The notes under the pieces are model-generated. The model searched no databases. It saw only the letters and a program-made list of their open reading frames with translations, and was not told the DNA's origin. Of a DNA stretch of 36,519 nt, positions 7,800 to 16,484 are shown piece after piece. Positions within the stretch are counted from its first letter, which is position 1. Each line of letters begins with the position of its first letter. The translations under genes were made by a program, and so were the position numbers. Origin of the DNA: CAZMRF01 sp964568735 (lineage in GTDB: Bacteria; Acidobacteriota; Polarisedimenticolia; JACPZX01); assembly GCA_964568735.1 (NCBI GenBank), contig CAZMRF010000052.1:1-36519 (forward strand), in the 5' to 3' direction.

Positions 7800-9935
7800 A
7801 TGCGACGCGATCCGAAGACTGTCCGGTTTCTCACGACTGCTCTCATCCCCATTCTCGTGGCCGTGCCCGTCGAAGCAGGTGGCGATGAGGACGCAGGCCG
7901 CCCGTTCGCGGGGGCCGGCGCCGCCGCCATCTATCGGGCTGGAGCCGCCGAGGGCGCGCCAGAGACGATGTCCGGCACGCTCCGGCACGCCCTCCGCACC
8001 TGGGACCAGCGCCAGCTCGGTGCATCCACAACCGGTTTTTCTCAGGGCCCGGGTCTCGATGCCGATGGGCACAACTCGTTCATCCGGCAGCTCATGATCG
8101 ACCCTTCGGGGGAGATGGCGCGGACGACGTTTCGCGCCCTGCTCAACCGAGGAAGTCGAGAGGAGATCGAAGGAATCCGCGCGGCGGGCGCCCGGATTCG
8201 CGGGCAGATGGGCAGGGTCGTCAGCTTCGAAGCCCCCCTCTTCGAGGCCGCCTCCTACGCGGCCAGGCCTGGGGTGCTTTGGCTCGATATCGCCCCTCGC
8301 ATGCACCCTGAGCTCGAGATCAGCGGACCGGAGACTCGGTCGGATCAGGTACGGGACAGCGTCTCCGGCTTCGGCGGCACGGGAGCGGGCGTTCTGGTCG
8401 CGACGCTCGACACCGGGCAGGACCTCAAGCACAGGGACTTCCGACACCCTGACGGGACGACACGCTTCAAGGCGCTCTGGAACATGAACCCCGCCTGCAA
8501 GGGAGACCCACCGCCGGGCCACTCGACAGGCTGCTACTACACCAGCGACAGGATCAACCGTTACCTGACGGGGAAGAGCGGCCTCAAGTACAGCGACCCC
8601 CCCATCATGGGCGGGCATGGCACGCATGTGATGGGGACGGCGGCCGGCAACGGGCTCGAGACCCGGAAGGGTTATCCCGCCGGCGTCTACGTAGGCATGG
8701 CACCCGAGGCGGACCTGATCGGCGTGCAGGTCTTCAACGAATATGGCGCCTTCGTCGGCGACCTGATCGAAGGGCTTCAGTTCCTGGGCGAGGAGCAGGG
8801 GAGGCAGGGCAACCCGCCTCTCGTCGTCAACATGAGCCTCGGCCACCAGTTCGGAGCCCACGACGGATCGGATCCCGACGAGGTGGCCATCGATTCCTTC
8901 GTCCAGGAGGGTCTCGCGGGCAGCATCACCAGGGTGGTGGTGAAATCGGCCGGCAACGAAGGCGGCAGCGGGATGTACATCACGAACCTCTTCGGACCCG
9001 TCGTCCACCCGGTCACCGTGCCCGTCCTGGACAGCACCGGGGAGGTTTGCGGCAGCTTCCTGGGAGCCGGCAACGACCAGTTCGTCTCCATGCTCTTGTA
9101 CCCGGGCAACACCACGGTCCGCATCTCGATCACCACGACCGACAATGCATTCACATTTGAAAACGATACGGGCAACCCTTACGGCTACAACTCCGTGAAC
9201 ACGACCTACGGGGCCATCTTCGTGGACTGCCCGGCGGCGCCCGATCCGGTCAACGGCGACAGGTTCTGCTGGGCCGGCGTCGACGACACCGGAGGGTACG
9301 CTCCCTCGTCGGGCACCTGGAAGATCATGGTCGATCAGCTCTCCGGTTCTCCGGGAGGCAAGTACGACGCCTGGATGGTCCTCGGGCAGAAGGGGTACTG
9401 CAACGTGAGCTGGGATGCGCCATCACCCGGCGGGACCATCTCGATCCCGGGGACGGCGCAGGAGGGCATCACGGTCGGCGCTTACATGACCCGGACATCC
9501 TGGACGACGTTCACGGGCCGCGAGGTCGACTACCAGCCTCCTCCCACGGCCGGGGAGATCGCCTCCTTCAGCAGCGAGGGGCCGACCCGGGACGGCCGCA
9601 TCAAGCCCGATCTGGCCGCTCCGGGGATGGGGATCGCAGCGGCGCGCTCCAGCAAGGTCTCGATCGCCAGCGGCACGGAGGGCCGGGTCCGGACCCTGGG
9701 GGACAAGAAGCACATGGTCCTCGAGGGGACGAGCATGGCGGCTCCGCACGTGGCGGGAGCCGCGGCCCAGCTCCTCTCGGTGGACCCTGCACTCGATGCG
9801 CACCAGATCAGGATGCTGCTCCTGGCCGGCGCACACCTGGACGGCTTCACCGGGACGGCGCTTCCAGACAATGTTTGGGGGCACGGCAAGCTGGACGTCT
9901 TCGCGGCCGCGGAGGCTCAGTTCGGCCCGCCCTGA
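7800..9935 (+). CDS. Secreted S8 (subtilisin) family serine peptidase
   Basis: 711-residue exported protease. A signal peptide (about residues 1-26, ending VEA) is followed by a propeptide-like region with an inhibitor-I9-like stretch (about 95-170). The catalytic triad is Asp204 (ATLDTG), His273 (GGHGTHV) and Ser645 (EGTSMAAPHVAG); the oxyanion Asn lies in KSAGNEGG. The distance from His to Ser (372 residues) is more than twice that of subtilisin. The extra sequence, about residues 400-560, is rich in Thr, Asn, Gly and aromatic residues with several cysteines and looks like a beta-sandwich insert. No C-terminal anchor or sorting domain is seen. Preceded by GGGAGA; it stands alone, 68 bases after the oxidase gene. 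Confidence 0.92.
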   Translation: MRRDPKTVRFLTTALIPILVAVPVEAGGDEDAGRPFAGAGAAAIYRAGAAEGAPETMSGTLRHALRTWDQRQLGASTTGFSQGPGLDADGHNSFIRQLMIDPSGEMARTTFRALLNRGSREEIEGIRAAGARIRGQMGRVVSFEAPLFEAASYAARPGVLWLDIAPRMHPELEISGPETRSDQVRDSVSGFGGTGAGVLVATLDTGQDLKHRDFRHPDGTTRFKALWNMNPACKGDPPPGHSTGCYYTSDRINRYLTGKSGLKYSDPPIMGGHGTHVMGTAAGNGLETRKGYPAGVYVGMAPEADLIGVQVFNEYGAFVGDLIEGLQFLGEEQGRQGNPPLVVNMSLGHQFGAHDGSDPDEVAIDSFVQEGLAGSITRVVVKSAGNEGGSGMYITNLFGPVVHPVTVPVLDSTGEVCGSFLGAGNDQFVSMLLYPGNTTVRISITTTDNAFTFENDTGNPYGYNSVNTTYGAIFVDCPAAPDPVNGDRFCWAGVDDTGGYAPSSGTWKIMVDQLSGSPGGKYDAWMVLGQKGYCNVSWDAPSPGGTISIPGTAQEGITVGAYMTRTSWTTFTGREVDYQPPPTAGEIASFSSEGPTRDGRIKPDLAAPGMGIAAARSSKVSIASGTEGRVRTLGDKKHMVLEGTSMAAPHVAGAAAQLLSVDPALDAHQIRMLLLAGAHLDGFTGTALPDNVWGHGKLDVFAAAEAQFGPP

Positions 9936-10547
9936 TCATCTCGGGAGCGGCGGGCGGAAGACGAGCTGCTCGAGATCACCACGCTCCAGGTGGAACTGCA
10001 CTCCGAGCCTCTCCCACACGATGGCGTGGAGGCGCCCCCCGGGCGGCCGCCTGTAGCGCTCGAGTGTCTTCACGCCGAAGGCAGCGGTGGGCGAGTGGCG
10101 GGCCGGGTGGCCCTGGTGCCAGCGCCGGAACTCCTCCATGAGCCCGTCGGTCAGGCTCGTTCCCGCCGGGAGGTTGCGGGCGAGCCACATCTTGATGGCG
10201 AGGGCCTCCCGGAGCGTGGCGTGGTACTCGAGGACCACCGCCACCCAGATCCGCGCGGGGCCTTCGTCCGCGGCCCCGCTCCCGCAGGCCTGGATCTCCA
10301 GCGCCACCTCCCGGCGGCGACCCTCGAGCTCATCGAGGGTCGAGTGCTCCAGCTCGCGGAGGGAGCCCGGGAACTCGCGGGCAATCTCACGGAAGGAGCG
10401 GCTCCGGGCGTCGGTCTCATCCTCCGGAAACACCCTGGCCCCGGATCGCTCGGCGCGGTCGCGCCTTCCCCGGAGATCCGCGAGGATCCTGTACTTGTCC
10501 TCCAGGCGCCCGAGACGCTCCAGAAGGCCGGTTCTTCCCGTCTCCAC
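9936..10547 (-). CDS. Hypothetical protein, 203 residues, helical and Arg/Glu-rich
   Basis: I do not recognise a family. The N-terminal half is strongly charged, with coiled-coil-like heptads (LLERLGRLEDKYRILADLR). The second half is less charged and ends in a compact region with RYRRPPGGRLHAIVWERLGVQFHLERGDLEQLVF, which looks like a folded alpha/beta unit. No signal peptide or membrane segment. The GTG at 10547 follows GGAGG at eight bases. It converges with the subtilisin gene (stops almost adjacent) and diverges from the DUF167 gene. A plus-strand ORF of similar length overlies it, but the ribosome site and protein-like composition favour this strand. Confidence 0.6.
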   Translation of the reverse strand: METGRTGLLERLGRLEDKYRILADLRGRRDRAERSGARVFPEDETDARSRSFREIAREFPGSLRELEHSTLDELEGRRREVALEIQACGSGAADEGPARIWVAVVLEYHATLREALAIKMWLARNLPAGTSLTDGLMEEFRRWHQGHPARHSPTAAFGVKTLERYRRPPGGRLHAIVWERLGVQFHLERGDLEQLVFRPPLPR

Positions 10548-10620
10548 GCGATGACCCTCCGCCGGAGCCCCTTTCCTCCGCGCGCGATGTTAGATCTTGT
10601 CGCCTACTGGAGCCTACCCC

Positions 10621-10926
10621 GTGAACATGGCAGGCCTCGAGATCGTGAAGGTCGTCGGCGGAGGGTGCCGCCTGCGCGTGCGTGTGCGCCCGGGCGCCCG
10701 CTCCGACAGCCTCCTCGGCATCCATGCGGGAGCCCTCAAGATGAGCGTGGTCGCCCCGCCCGAGAGGGGGCGCGCCAACGACGCGGTCGTGAGCCTGCTC
10801 TCCGGCGCCCTCGGTCTGCCGCGCGAGTCGATCGAGGTAATCAGCGGCCGGGCGTCGCGTGACAAGACGCTGATCCTCTCCGGCCTCACACCCGCGGATC
10901 TCCTCGCACGGCTGGAGGCCCTGTGA
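10621..10926 (+). CDS. DUF167 (YggU) family protein
   Basis: 101-residue conserved protein of unknown function. Family hallmarks are RVRVRPGARSDSLLGIHAGALKMSVVAPPERGRANDAV (residues about 18-56), with the invariant P-x2-G-x-A-N segment, and a C-terminal ISGRASRDKTLIL. E. coli YggU and related structures show a small alpha/beta fold. GTG 10621 is chosen because GGAG lies eight bases upstream; the ATG two codons later is possible, and an in-frame TTG at 10597 less likely. DUF167 genes often neighbour yggT or proC, which are not seen here. Confidence 0.88.
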   Translation: MNMAGLEIVKVVGGGCRLRVRVRPGARSDSLLGIHAGALKMSVVAPPERGRANDAVVSLLSGALGLPRESIEVISGRASRDKTLILSGLTPADLLARLEAL

Positions 10927-11072
10927 CCCGGCAGGCTCAGCTCGCGAACGGTCGCGCACGGGCGCGGACGAAGCGGCGATTCGGAGGCCGGCCGGAGTGG
11001 TGAGCGCGGCCTCGATCGCCTGCGACGTCCCTAAAGAGGTATCCTCGGGCGGCATTCCTGGAGGTGCGGGCG

Positions 11073-11369
11073 ATGGGAGATCAACCGAAGAGCTCCTACG
11101 AGATAGCGATGGAGAAGCTGCGGCAGCGAGACCGGGACCGCGGCGAGTCCCCTCCGACGAAGCTCACCGCGAAGCAGAAGGAGCAGATCTCCGAGACGCG
11201 GAACTTCTACGCCTCGAAACTCGCGGAGCGCGAGATCCTCTTCCAGGACGAGCTGAAGAAAGCCGGGCACGACCCGGAGAAGCGGGCCGAGGTGGAGAAG
11301 GCCTACTCCGAGGATCGGCAGCGCCTGGAACGGGAGCGGGAAGAGAAGCTCCGGAAGGTCAGGGCGTGA
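11073..11369 (+). CDS. Small charged coiled-coil protein, uncharacterised
   Basis: 98 residues, cytosolic, about half charged. The opening SSYEIAMEKLRQRDRDRG is followed by a linker (PPTKLTAKQKEQ) and a long helix with EIRxFY-like and KLAEREILFQDELKKA segments. The C-terminus is a second charged helix. Proteins of this shape (SSYEIA...L...D..G, then F/Y-x-A-K-x-A-E-R-E-I-L) are familiar to me as unnamed conserved proteins, but I know no function. ATG 11073 follows GGAGGTG; an in-frame GTG lies at 11064. It precedes the permease operon by 33 bases and may be read with it. Confidence 0.68.
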   Translation: MGDQPKSSYEIAMEKLRQRDRDRGESPPTKLTAKQKEQISETRNFYASKLAEREILFQDELKKAGHDPEKRAEVEKAYSEDRQRLEREREEKLRKVRA

Positions 11370-11402
11370 GGCGGACGCTCACGCTGTCCTGAGGGAAGGC
11401 CG

Positions 11403-12275
11403 ATGCTGCGAGGACGTGCGGGTCTTCTGGCCGGAGTCCTGGTCGTGACGGCCGTCACCCTGCTCGCCCTCGCCGGGATCGAGTGGGGTGATCCCCCGCG
11501 CTCCCTCCTGACGCGGTTGCTCCTGGCGCAGGAGCCGCTGAGGGTGGACCGGACCGTGGCGCCTCCTTCCCCCCCCGACGCGATTCACCCGCTGGGCACC
11601 GATCGCCAGGGGCGGGACTACCTCAGCCGCCTGCTGCACGGAGCGAGGGTCTCCGTCTTCGTCGGCGTGACCGCTGAGGCCATCTCCCTCGGCTGCGGCC
11701 TGATCATTGGAGTGGCCGCCGGGTACGTGGGCGGCCGCCTCGATGCGTTCCTGATGCGCTCCACGGACGTGCTGCTCGCCCTTCCCGTCCCGCTCCTCGC
11801 GATGGGCGCCATGGTGGTTTTCAGCACCAGGAACATGTTCCTGGTCTTCGTCGTTCTGGGGATCTTCGGCTGGGGAGGCATCGCGCGGCTCGTCCGCGGG
11901 GAGATCCTCTCCCTGCGCGAGAGGGAGTTCGCGGAGGCGGCCCGCGCGCTGGGAGCCGGAGGAAGCCGCGTCGCGCTGCGTCACCTGCTCCCCCACGCCC
12001 TCACGCCGGCGCTCGTCCTGGCGACCGTCGGGATCGCGGGCAACATTCTGACCGAAGCGTGGCTTTCCTTCCTCGGCATCGGGGTGCAGCCGCCGACTCC
12101 AACCTGGGGGAGCATGATCTACGAGCATCGGACGTTCCTGTCGGACCAGCCGCGGCTCAGCCTCCTGCCGGGCGCGGCGCTCGCGCTCACGACCTGCGGC
12201 TTCTTCATGCTGGCGGAAGGACTGAGACAGGCGCTCGATCCGCGCGTCAAGGAGAGCATCTGGATCGGACCATGA
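11403..12275 (+). CDS. Dipeptide/oligopeptide ABC transporter permease, DppC-like
   Basis: 290-residue inner-membrane subunit. It has an N-terminal helix (residues 8-27) and the DppC/OppC hallmark HPLGTDRQGRDYLSRLLHGARVSVFVG, then five more membrane segments. The EAA loop that contacts the ATPase, EAARALGAGGSRVALRHLLPHALTP, is intact. It is followed 13 bases later by the binding-protein gene. The usual order in such operons is A-B-C-D-F; here C comes first and the ATPases are missing from the window. The EAA loop implies a partner ATPase encoded elsewhere. Confidence 0.9.
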   Translation: MLRGRAGLLAGVLVVTAVTLLALAGIEWGDPPRSLLTRLLLAQEPLRVDRTVAPPSPPDAIHPLGTDRQGRDYLSRLLHGARVSVFVGVTAEAISLGCGLIIGVAAGYVGGRLDAFLMRSTDVLLALPVPLLAMGAMVVFSTRNMFLVFVVLGIFGWGGIARLVRGEILSLREREFAEAARALGAGGSRVALRHLLPHALTPALVLATVGIAGNILTEAWLSFLGIGVQPPTPTWGSMIYEHRTFLSDQPRLSLLPGAALALTTCGFFMLAEGLRQALDPRVKESIWIGP

Positions 12276-12288
12276 GGGAGGATGGGCG

Positions 12289-13992
12289 ATGAAGACGAAC
12301 CCGGCGTTGCAGGCACGGAGAGAGTCGATGAGCAGGCGAAGCCCGACCGTGCGCTCGCAGGGAGCGGGCGCGTCAGGACGAATCCGGCGAAGCGGGGCCT
12401 GGGCCCCATCGGCCCTGGCGTTGACTCTCGCTGCCCTGGCCGCCACGGCCTGCGGAACCCAGCCGGCCCCGGAGCACGCCGCCGAGCCCATCCGCTACCG
12501 GATGCCGCAGGATCCGCCCACTCTGGATCCGCACGACGCAACCGACGAGAACTCAAACCTCTACGTCTACAACATCTTCGACGGCCTCGTGGAGTTCGCC
12601 CCGGGCTCCCTCGAGGTCGTGCCGGCCGTGGCCGAATCCTGGGAGGCCTCAGCGGACGGCCTGGTGTACACCTTCCGGCTGAGGCCACACGTGCGCTTCC
12701 ACAACGGGCGCGAGGTGGTCGCCGGCGACGTGGTTTACTCGCTTCGCAGGGCGCTCGAGCAGGGAAGGCGTGCCACTCCGCGCGAGGTTCTCCTGCGAAT
12801 CGAAGGGGCCGGAGAGTTCGCCAACGGGAAGGCGGCCGACGTCTCGGGCCTCTCGGCGCCCGACCCTCGCACCGTCGTCATCCGTCTCTCGAAGCCCACG
12901 GGGAATCTCTTAATGTCGCTCGCGACCCAGTCCGGCAGCATCGTGCCGCGCGAGGTCTATGAAGATCCGGAGAAGCGGTACCTCCGCCACCCCGTGGGGT
13001 GCGGCCCCTTCGCTTTCGGGGAGTACGCATCGGGTCGCCACCTGACGATGACGGCCTTCGAGGACCACTGGAAGGGCAAGCCGCCATTGGCGGGGATCGT
13101 CGTGCGCATCATTCCGGATGCGAACACCGCTCTGCTCGAATACCGATCCGGAGGGCTGGATATCTGCAACGAGATCCCCGCCGGGCAGCGGAGGCCCGTC
13201 GCCGAGGAGTTCGGGACGCAGTACCGGATCCAGCCGAGACTCGCCACGGCCTACGTCCTCATCAATCACGCCTCGGGACCGCTGAGCGGCAACTCCGCGC
13301 TCAGGCGCGCCATCGGTTTCGGGATCGACCGCGAGCGGATCGCCTCCGTGCTCCAGGAGAACAAGGACGAGGCCACTTCGTGGATCCTGCCGGACGATCT
13401 CGCGGGAGGCCGGGCTGGATCGGGCCCCTTCCGCTACGACACCGCCGAGGCCCGGCGTCTCATGGAAGGAGCAGGTTACCCCGGCGGCAAGGGGATTCCA
13501 GAGCTGACGCTCCTCAGCCAGAACAACGAATCGATCAGGAACACCATCGCCTCGATCCAGAACGACCTCAGGGAGATCGGCCTCAAGGTGAACCTCGAGC
13601 CGCTGGACTTCGCCGCCTTCAACAAGGCGCTCACCGGCGCGGCCGATCGGGGGCCGAGCGCCGATCTTATCGTCCTGCTCTGGTACGCCGATTATCCGGA
13701 CCCGGAGGTCGTCCTCAGTCAGCTCTTCCACTCGGGCTCCGGCAGCAACTTCAGCAAGTACCACAACTCCGCGGTGGACGACCTGCTGAATGCCGCCGAC
13801 CGTGAATCCGACCCGACGCGCCGCCTGCGGTTCTTCCTCGACGCCGAGGCGGCGATCCTGGCCGACGGCGGCGTGATCCCCCTCTACCACCAGGGTGACG
13901 ACCTCCTCGTGAAGCCGGGGATCACCGGAGTCACCCAGAGCCCGCTCGGTGATTTCGCGATTCCCCTGGAGATGGCCGGAACCGCGCCGTGA
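12289..13992 (+). CDS. Extracellular solute-binding lipoprotein, family 5 (peptide/oligopeptide type)
   Basis: 567-residue periplasmic receptor that delivers peptides or similar solutes to the DppB/C-like permease. An unusually long positively charged N-terminus precedes a hydrophobic segment (residues 38-54) and lipobox Cys55, so the mature protein is probably lipid-anchored. SBP_bac_5 signatures: QDPPTLDPHDATDENS near 70, LVYTFRLRPHVRFHNGREVVAGDVVYSLRRAL near 125-155, and PVGCGPFAFGEY near 240. Ligand cannot be deduced. ATG 12289 follows GGGAGG; a second ATG 13 codons in would shorten the odd N-terminus. Its TGA overlaps the next permease start by four bases. Confidence 0.93.
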   Translation: MKTNPALQARRESMSRRSPTVRSQGAGASGRIRRSGAWAPSALALTLAALAATACGTQPAPEHAAEPIRYRMPQDPPTLDPHDATDENSNLYVYNIFDGLVEFAPGSLEVVPAVAESWEASADGLVYTFRLRPHVRFHNGREVVAGDVVYSLRRALEQGRRATPREVLLRIEGAGEFANGKAADVSGLSAPDPRTVVIRLSKPTGNLLMSLATQSGSIVPREVYEDPEKRYLRHPVGCGPFAFGEYASGRHLTMTAFEDHWKGKPPLAGIVVRIIPDANTALLEYRSGGLDICNEIPAGQRRPVAEEFGTQYRIQPRLATAYVLINHASGPLSGNSALRRAIGFGIDRERIASVLQENKDEATSWILPDDLAGGRAGSGPFRYDTAEARRLMEGAGYPGGKGIPELTLLSQNNESIRNTIASIQNDLREIGLKVNLEPLDFAAFNKALTGAADRGPSADLIVLLWYADYPDPEVVLSQLFHSGSGSNFSKYHNSAVDDLLNAADRESDPTRRLRFFLDAEAAILADGGVIPLYHQGDDLLVKPGITGVTQSPLGDFAIPLEMAGTAP

Positions 13993-14912
13993 CGCGAGCC
14001 ATCCTGAAGCGCCTCCTCCAGGCCATCCTCGTCCTGTGGGCCGCGATCACCCTGGTCTGGATCTTCCTCTTCCTGATCCCGGGCGATATCTGCGACGTGA
14101 TCGCCGGCCAGACGGTTACGCCGGAGATCTGCGATCGGATCCACCGCGATCTGGGCCTCGATCGTCCGAGCCACGTCCAGTACGCGCGGTACCTCTGGCG
14201 GCTCCTCCACGCCGACCTGGGCATCTCCTATCTCCAGGAGCGGCCCGTCGGAGAGATCCTGGCCGAGGGCGCGGGCCGCTCGGCCCTCCTCGGCACGAGC
14301 GCCATGCTCCTGGCGATCCCCCTGGGGGTGACCGCGGGGGTGGCCGCGGGGAGACGGCGCGGAATCCCCGGCGCCCTCCTGACGGGGCTGACCCTCGCGG
14401 GGCTATCCATGCCCACGTTCTGGATCGGATACCTCCTCATGATCCTCTTCGCGGTCCGGCTCGGGATCCTCCCCGTCTCTGGATTCGGCACGCTGTCGCA
14501 CCTGGTGCTGCCCGCCCTGACGCTGGCCGTCTACCCCACCTGCCTCATCGCGCGTGTCTCCGCCGCGGCCTTCCGAGAGCAGCTCGCCGCCCGCCACGTG
14601 ATGGCGGCGCGCGCGCGCGGGCTCGGATCCCGGGCGATCGTCTGGCGCCATGCCTTCCGCAACGCCCTGGCTCCCATCGTGACGCTCTGCGGCCTCCTGA
14701 CGGCCACACTCATCGGCGGCGCCATCGCCACCGAGACGGTCTTCGCCTGGCCCGGTCTCGGGCAGATTCTCTTCAGGGCGATCTCCAGCCGCGACGTCAT
14801 GGTGGTGGAGGGCGGAGTGATCCTCCTGACCGGCGTCTTCATCGCGGCGAACCTCGCGGTGGATCTGGCCTATGCCTTCATCGACCCCCGGCTCCGCCGC
14901 CACGCTCCCTGA
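13989..14912 (+). CDS. Dipeptide/oligopeptide ABC transporter permease, DppB-like
   Basis: 307 residues, six predicted membrane helices. N-terminal signature ILKRLLQAILVLWAAITLVWIFLFLIPGD is typical of DppB/OppB. The ATPase-contact EAA loop is at about 200-225 (MAARARGLGSRAIVWRHAFRNALAPIVT), and the C-terminal signature ETVFAWPGLGQILFRAISSRD matches the family. The GTG start overlaps the binding-protein stop (GTGA), implying coupled translation. It pairs with the DppC-like subunit at 11403 as the transmembrane heterodimer. Confidence 0.92.
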   Translation: MTRAILKRLLQAILVLWAAITLVWIFLFLIPGDICDVIAGQTVTPEICDRIHRDLGLDRPSHVQYARYLWRLLHADLGISYLQERPVGEILAEGAGRSALLGTSAMLLAIPLGVTAGVAAGRRRGIPGALLTGLTLAGLSMPTFWIGYLLMILFAVRLGILPVSGFGTLSHLVLPALTLAVYPTCLIARVSAAAFREQLAARHVMAARARGLGSRAIVWRHAFRNALAPIVTLCGLLTATLIGGAIATETVFAWPGLGQILFRAISSRDVMVVEGGVILLTGVFIAANLAVDLAYAFIDPRLRRHAP

Positions 14913-16233
14913 GGGAGAGGGGGGCCCCAGGCTCCGTCGCTCCCTGACGGCCTTCGACGCCACGCTCCTGAATGTCGGAACGATGCTCGGCTCGGGCATC
15001 TTTCTGACCCCGGCCGCGATCGCGGCGGGGCTGGCCGCCTCGGGGCTCCACCTCGTCGTCTGGGTGGCGGGCGGGCTCTTCTCCGTCCTCGGTGCGCTCA
15101 CGCTCTCCGAGCTGGGAGCGATGATGCCCGAGGCCGGGGGGATCTACGTCTACCTGGAGCGGGCCTACGGGCGGATCTGGGGATTCCTCTACGGCTGGGC
15201 GCTCTTCCTGGCGATCCAGTGCGGCTCCATCGCCGCCATCAGCGTCGCGGCGGCAACCTACCTCGGCTACTTCGTGCCCCTCGGCACCGCGGGGACGCGA
15301 ATGGTGGCCGTCGCGATCGTCCTGGGCCTGACCTGGGTCAATGCCCGGGGCGTCCGCCAGGGGGCCTTCACCCAGAATCTGCTCACGACGGCCAAGGTCG
15401 GCGCGGTGGGGCTCCTCGTCGCCGTGAGCCTCCGCTCCGCCGACCTGGCGAACCTGGATCCCATCCTGCCCTCGGGGCCGGCCTTCCCCCTTCTGGCCCC
15501 TTTCGGCGTCGCGCTCGTGGCCGCCCTGTGGTGCTACGACGGATGGATTCACACCTGCTACGTGGCCGGCGAGCTGCGCCACCCGGGGCGCAGCCTTCCG
15601 CTGGCGGCGATCCTCTCGACCCTCATCGTCATCATTATTTATGGGGGCCTCAACCTCGCCTTCCTCCTCGTCCTGGGCGTGGATCGAATGGCGCAGAGCG
15701 ATCTCGTCGCCTCCGACATGGCAAGAGCCGCGATCGGTCCCGTAGGAGGCGGGCTCGTCGCCGCCCTCGTGGCCCTCTCCTGCATCGGGGCGGGCAATGG
15801 GTTCATCCTGGCGGGGGCCCGCGTCTACTACGCGATGGCGCGGGACGGCTTGTTCTTCAAGGCGGTCGCCCGGCTGGACCCGGAGCGCTCGACGCCGAAG
15901 GCGTCGCTCATCCTCCAAGCGATCTGGTCCTCCGTCCTCGTATTCAGCGGCCGCTACGATCAGATCTTCACCTACGTGATTTTCGTGGAGTTCGTCTTCT
16001 ACGGGATGGCCGCGGGCGCCGTGCTGATCCTCAGACGCCGCGAGCCGGAGGCGCTGCGGCCCTACCGCGTGCCCGGCTATCCGTGGATCCCATGGCTCTT
16101 TATCCTCTTCTCCGCGGCCCTCACGCTGAACACCCTCTGGAGCTCCCCGCGGGAGGCGGCGATCGGAGCCGTCGTGATGATCACGGGGATCCCCGCCTAC
16201 CGGTACTGGAGGCGGCGCCAGCCCGGACAATAA
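14872..16233 (+). CDS. APC superfamily amino-acid permease (LAT-like)
   Basis: 453-residue secondary transporter with about 12 membrane helices. Helix 1 has the substrate-binding LNVGTMLGSGIFLTPAAIA; helix 2-3 has ALTLSELGAMMPEAGGIYVYLERAYG, both hallmarks of the APC/LAT group. It probably moves amino acids or polyamines by proton symport or exchange. The ATG at 14872 overlaps the DppB-like gene by 41 bases; codons of the conserved fold begin near 14940, so the exact start is uncertain. Being last in the peptide-permease operon suggests joint use of peptides and the amino acids released from them. Confidence 0.9.
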   Translation: MPSSTPGSAATLPEGEGGPRLRRSLTAFDATLLNVGTMLGSGIFLTPAAIAAGLAASGLHLVVWVAGGLFSVLGALTLSELGAMMPEAGGIYVYLERAYGRIWGFLYGWALFLAIQCGSIAAISVAAATYLGYFVPLGTAGTRMVAVAIVLGLTWVNARGVRQGAFTQNLLTTAKVGAVGLLVAVSLRSADLANLDPILPSGPAFPLLAPFGVALVAALWCYDGWIHTCYVAGELRHPGRSLPLAAILSTLIVIIIYGGLNLAFLLVLGVDRMAQSDLVASDMARAAIGPVGGGLVAALVALSCIGAGNGFILAGARVYYAMARDGLFFKAVARLDPERSTPKASLILQAIWSSVLVFSGRYDQIFTYVIFVEFVFYGMAAGAVLILRRREPEALRPYRVPGYPWIPWLFILFSAALTLNTLWSSPREAAIGAVVMITGIPAYRYWRRRQPGQ

Positions 16234-16330
16234 CCTGGACGGCGGCTGATCCGTAATGCAGCAGTGTGCGGACCGGTTCACGAAAGCTCCCCGGAAGGAG
16301 GAAGGAGGCGCCTCCGACGGCGGGCCCGCA

Positions 16331-16360
16331 TGGACGGGAGCGGCTCGAGCGTTCTAGAAT
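16331..16360 (+). promoter_or_regulatory. Possible promoter of the RND efflux operon
   Basis: TGGACG (16331-16336), 18 bases, TAGAAT (16355-16360), about 120 bases ahead of the adaptor start. It lies in the 250-base gap after the APC permease; the rest of that gap holds a short palindrome (GGAGGCGCCTCC near 16304) but no gene that I can support. Confidence 0.4.
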
Positions 16361-16484
16361 CTGCTCAGTACCCTCCACGCGCTGCCAGGCTCCGGCTCGC
16401 GCTGCCGTATCCACGGGTCGATGGCGTCCACCGACCGTCCGCGGAGGATCACCGCTCGCCCGTCACCGGGAGGGGGGAGTCACC

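Noticed and set aside
9990..10862. 290-residue plus-strand ORF over the hypothetical gene and DUF167
   Set aside because: It crosses the DUF167 gene in another frame and lacks a ribosome site; the minus-strand ORF at 9936-10547 has both a ribosome site and protein-like composition.
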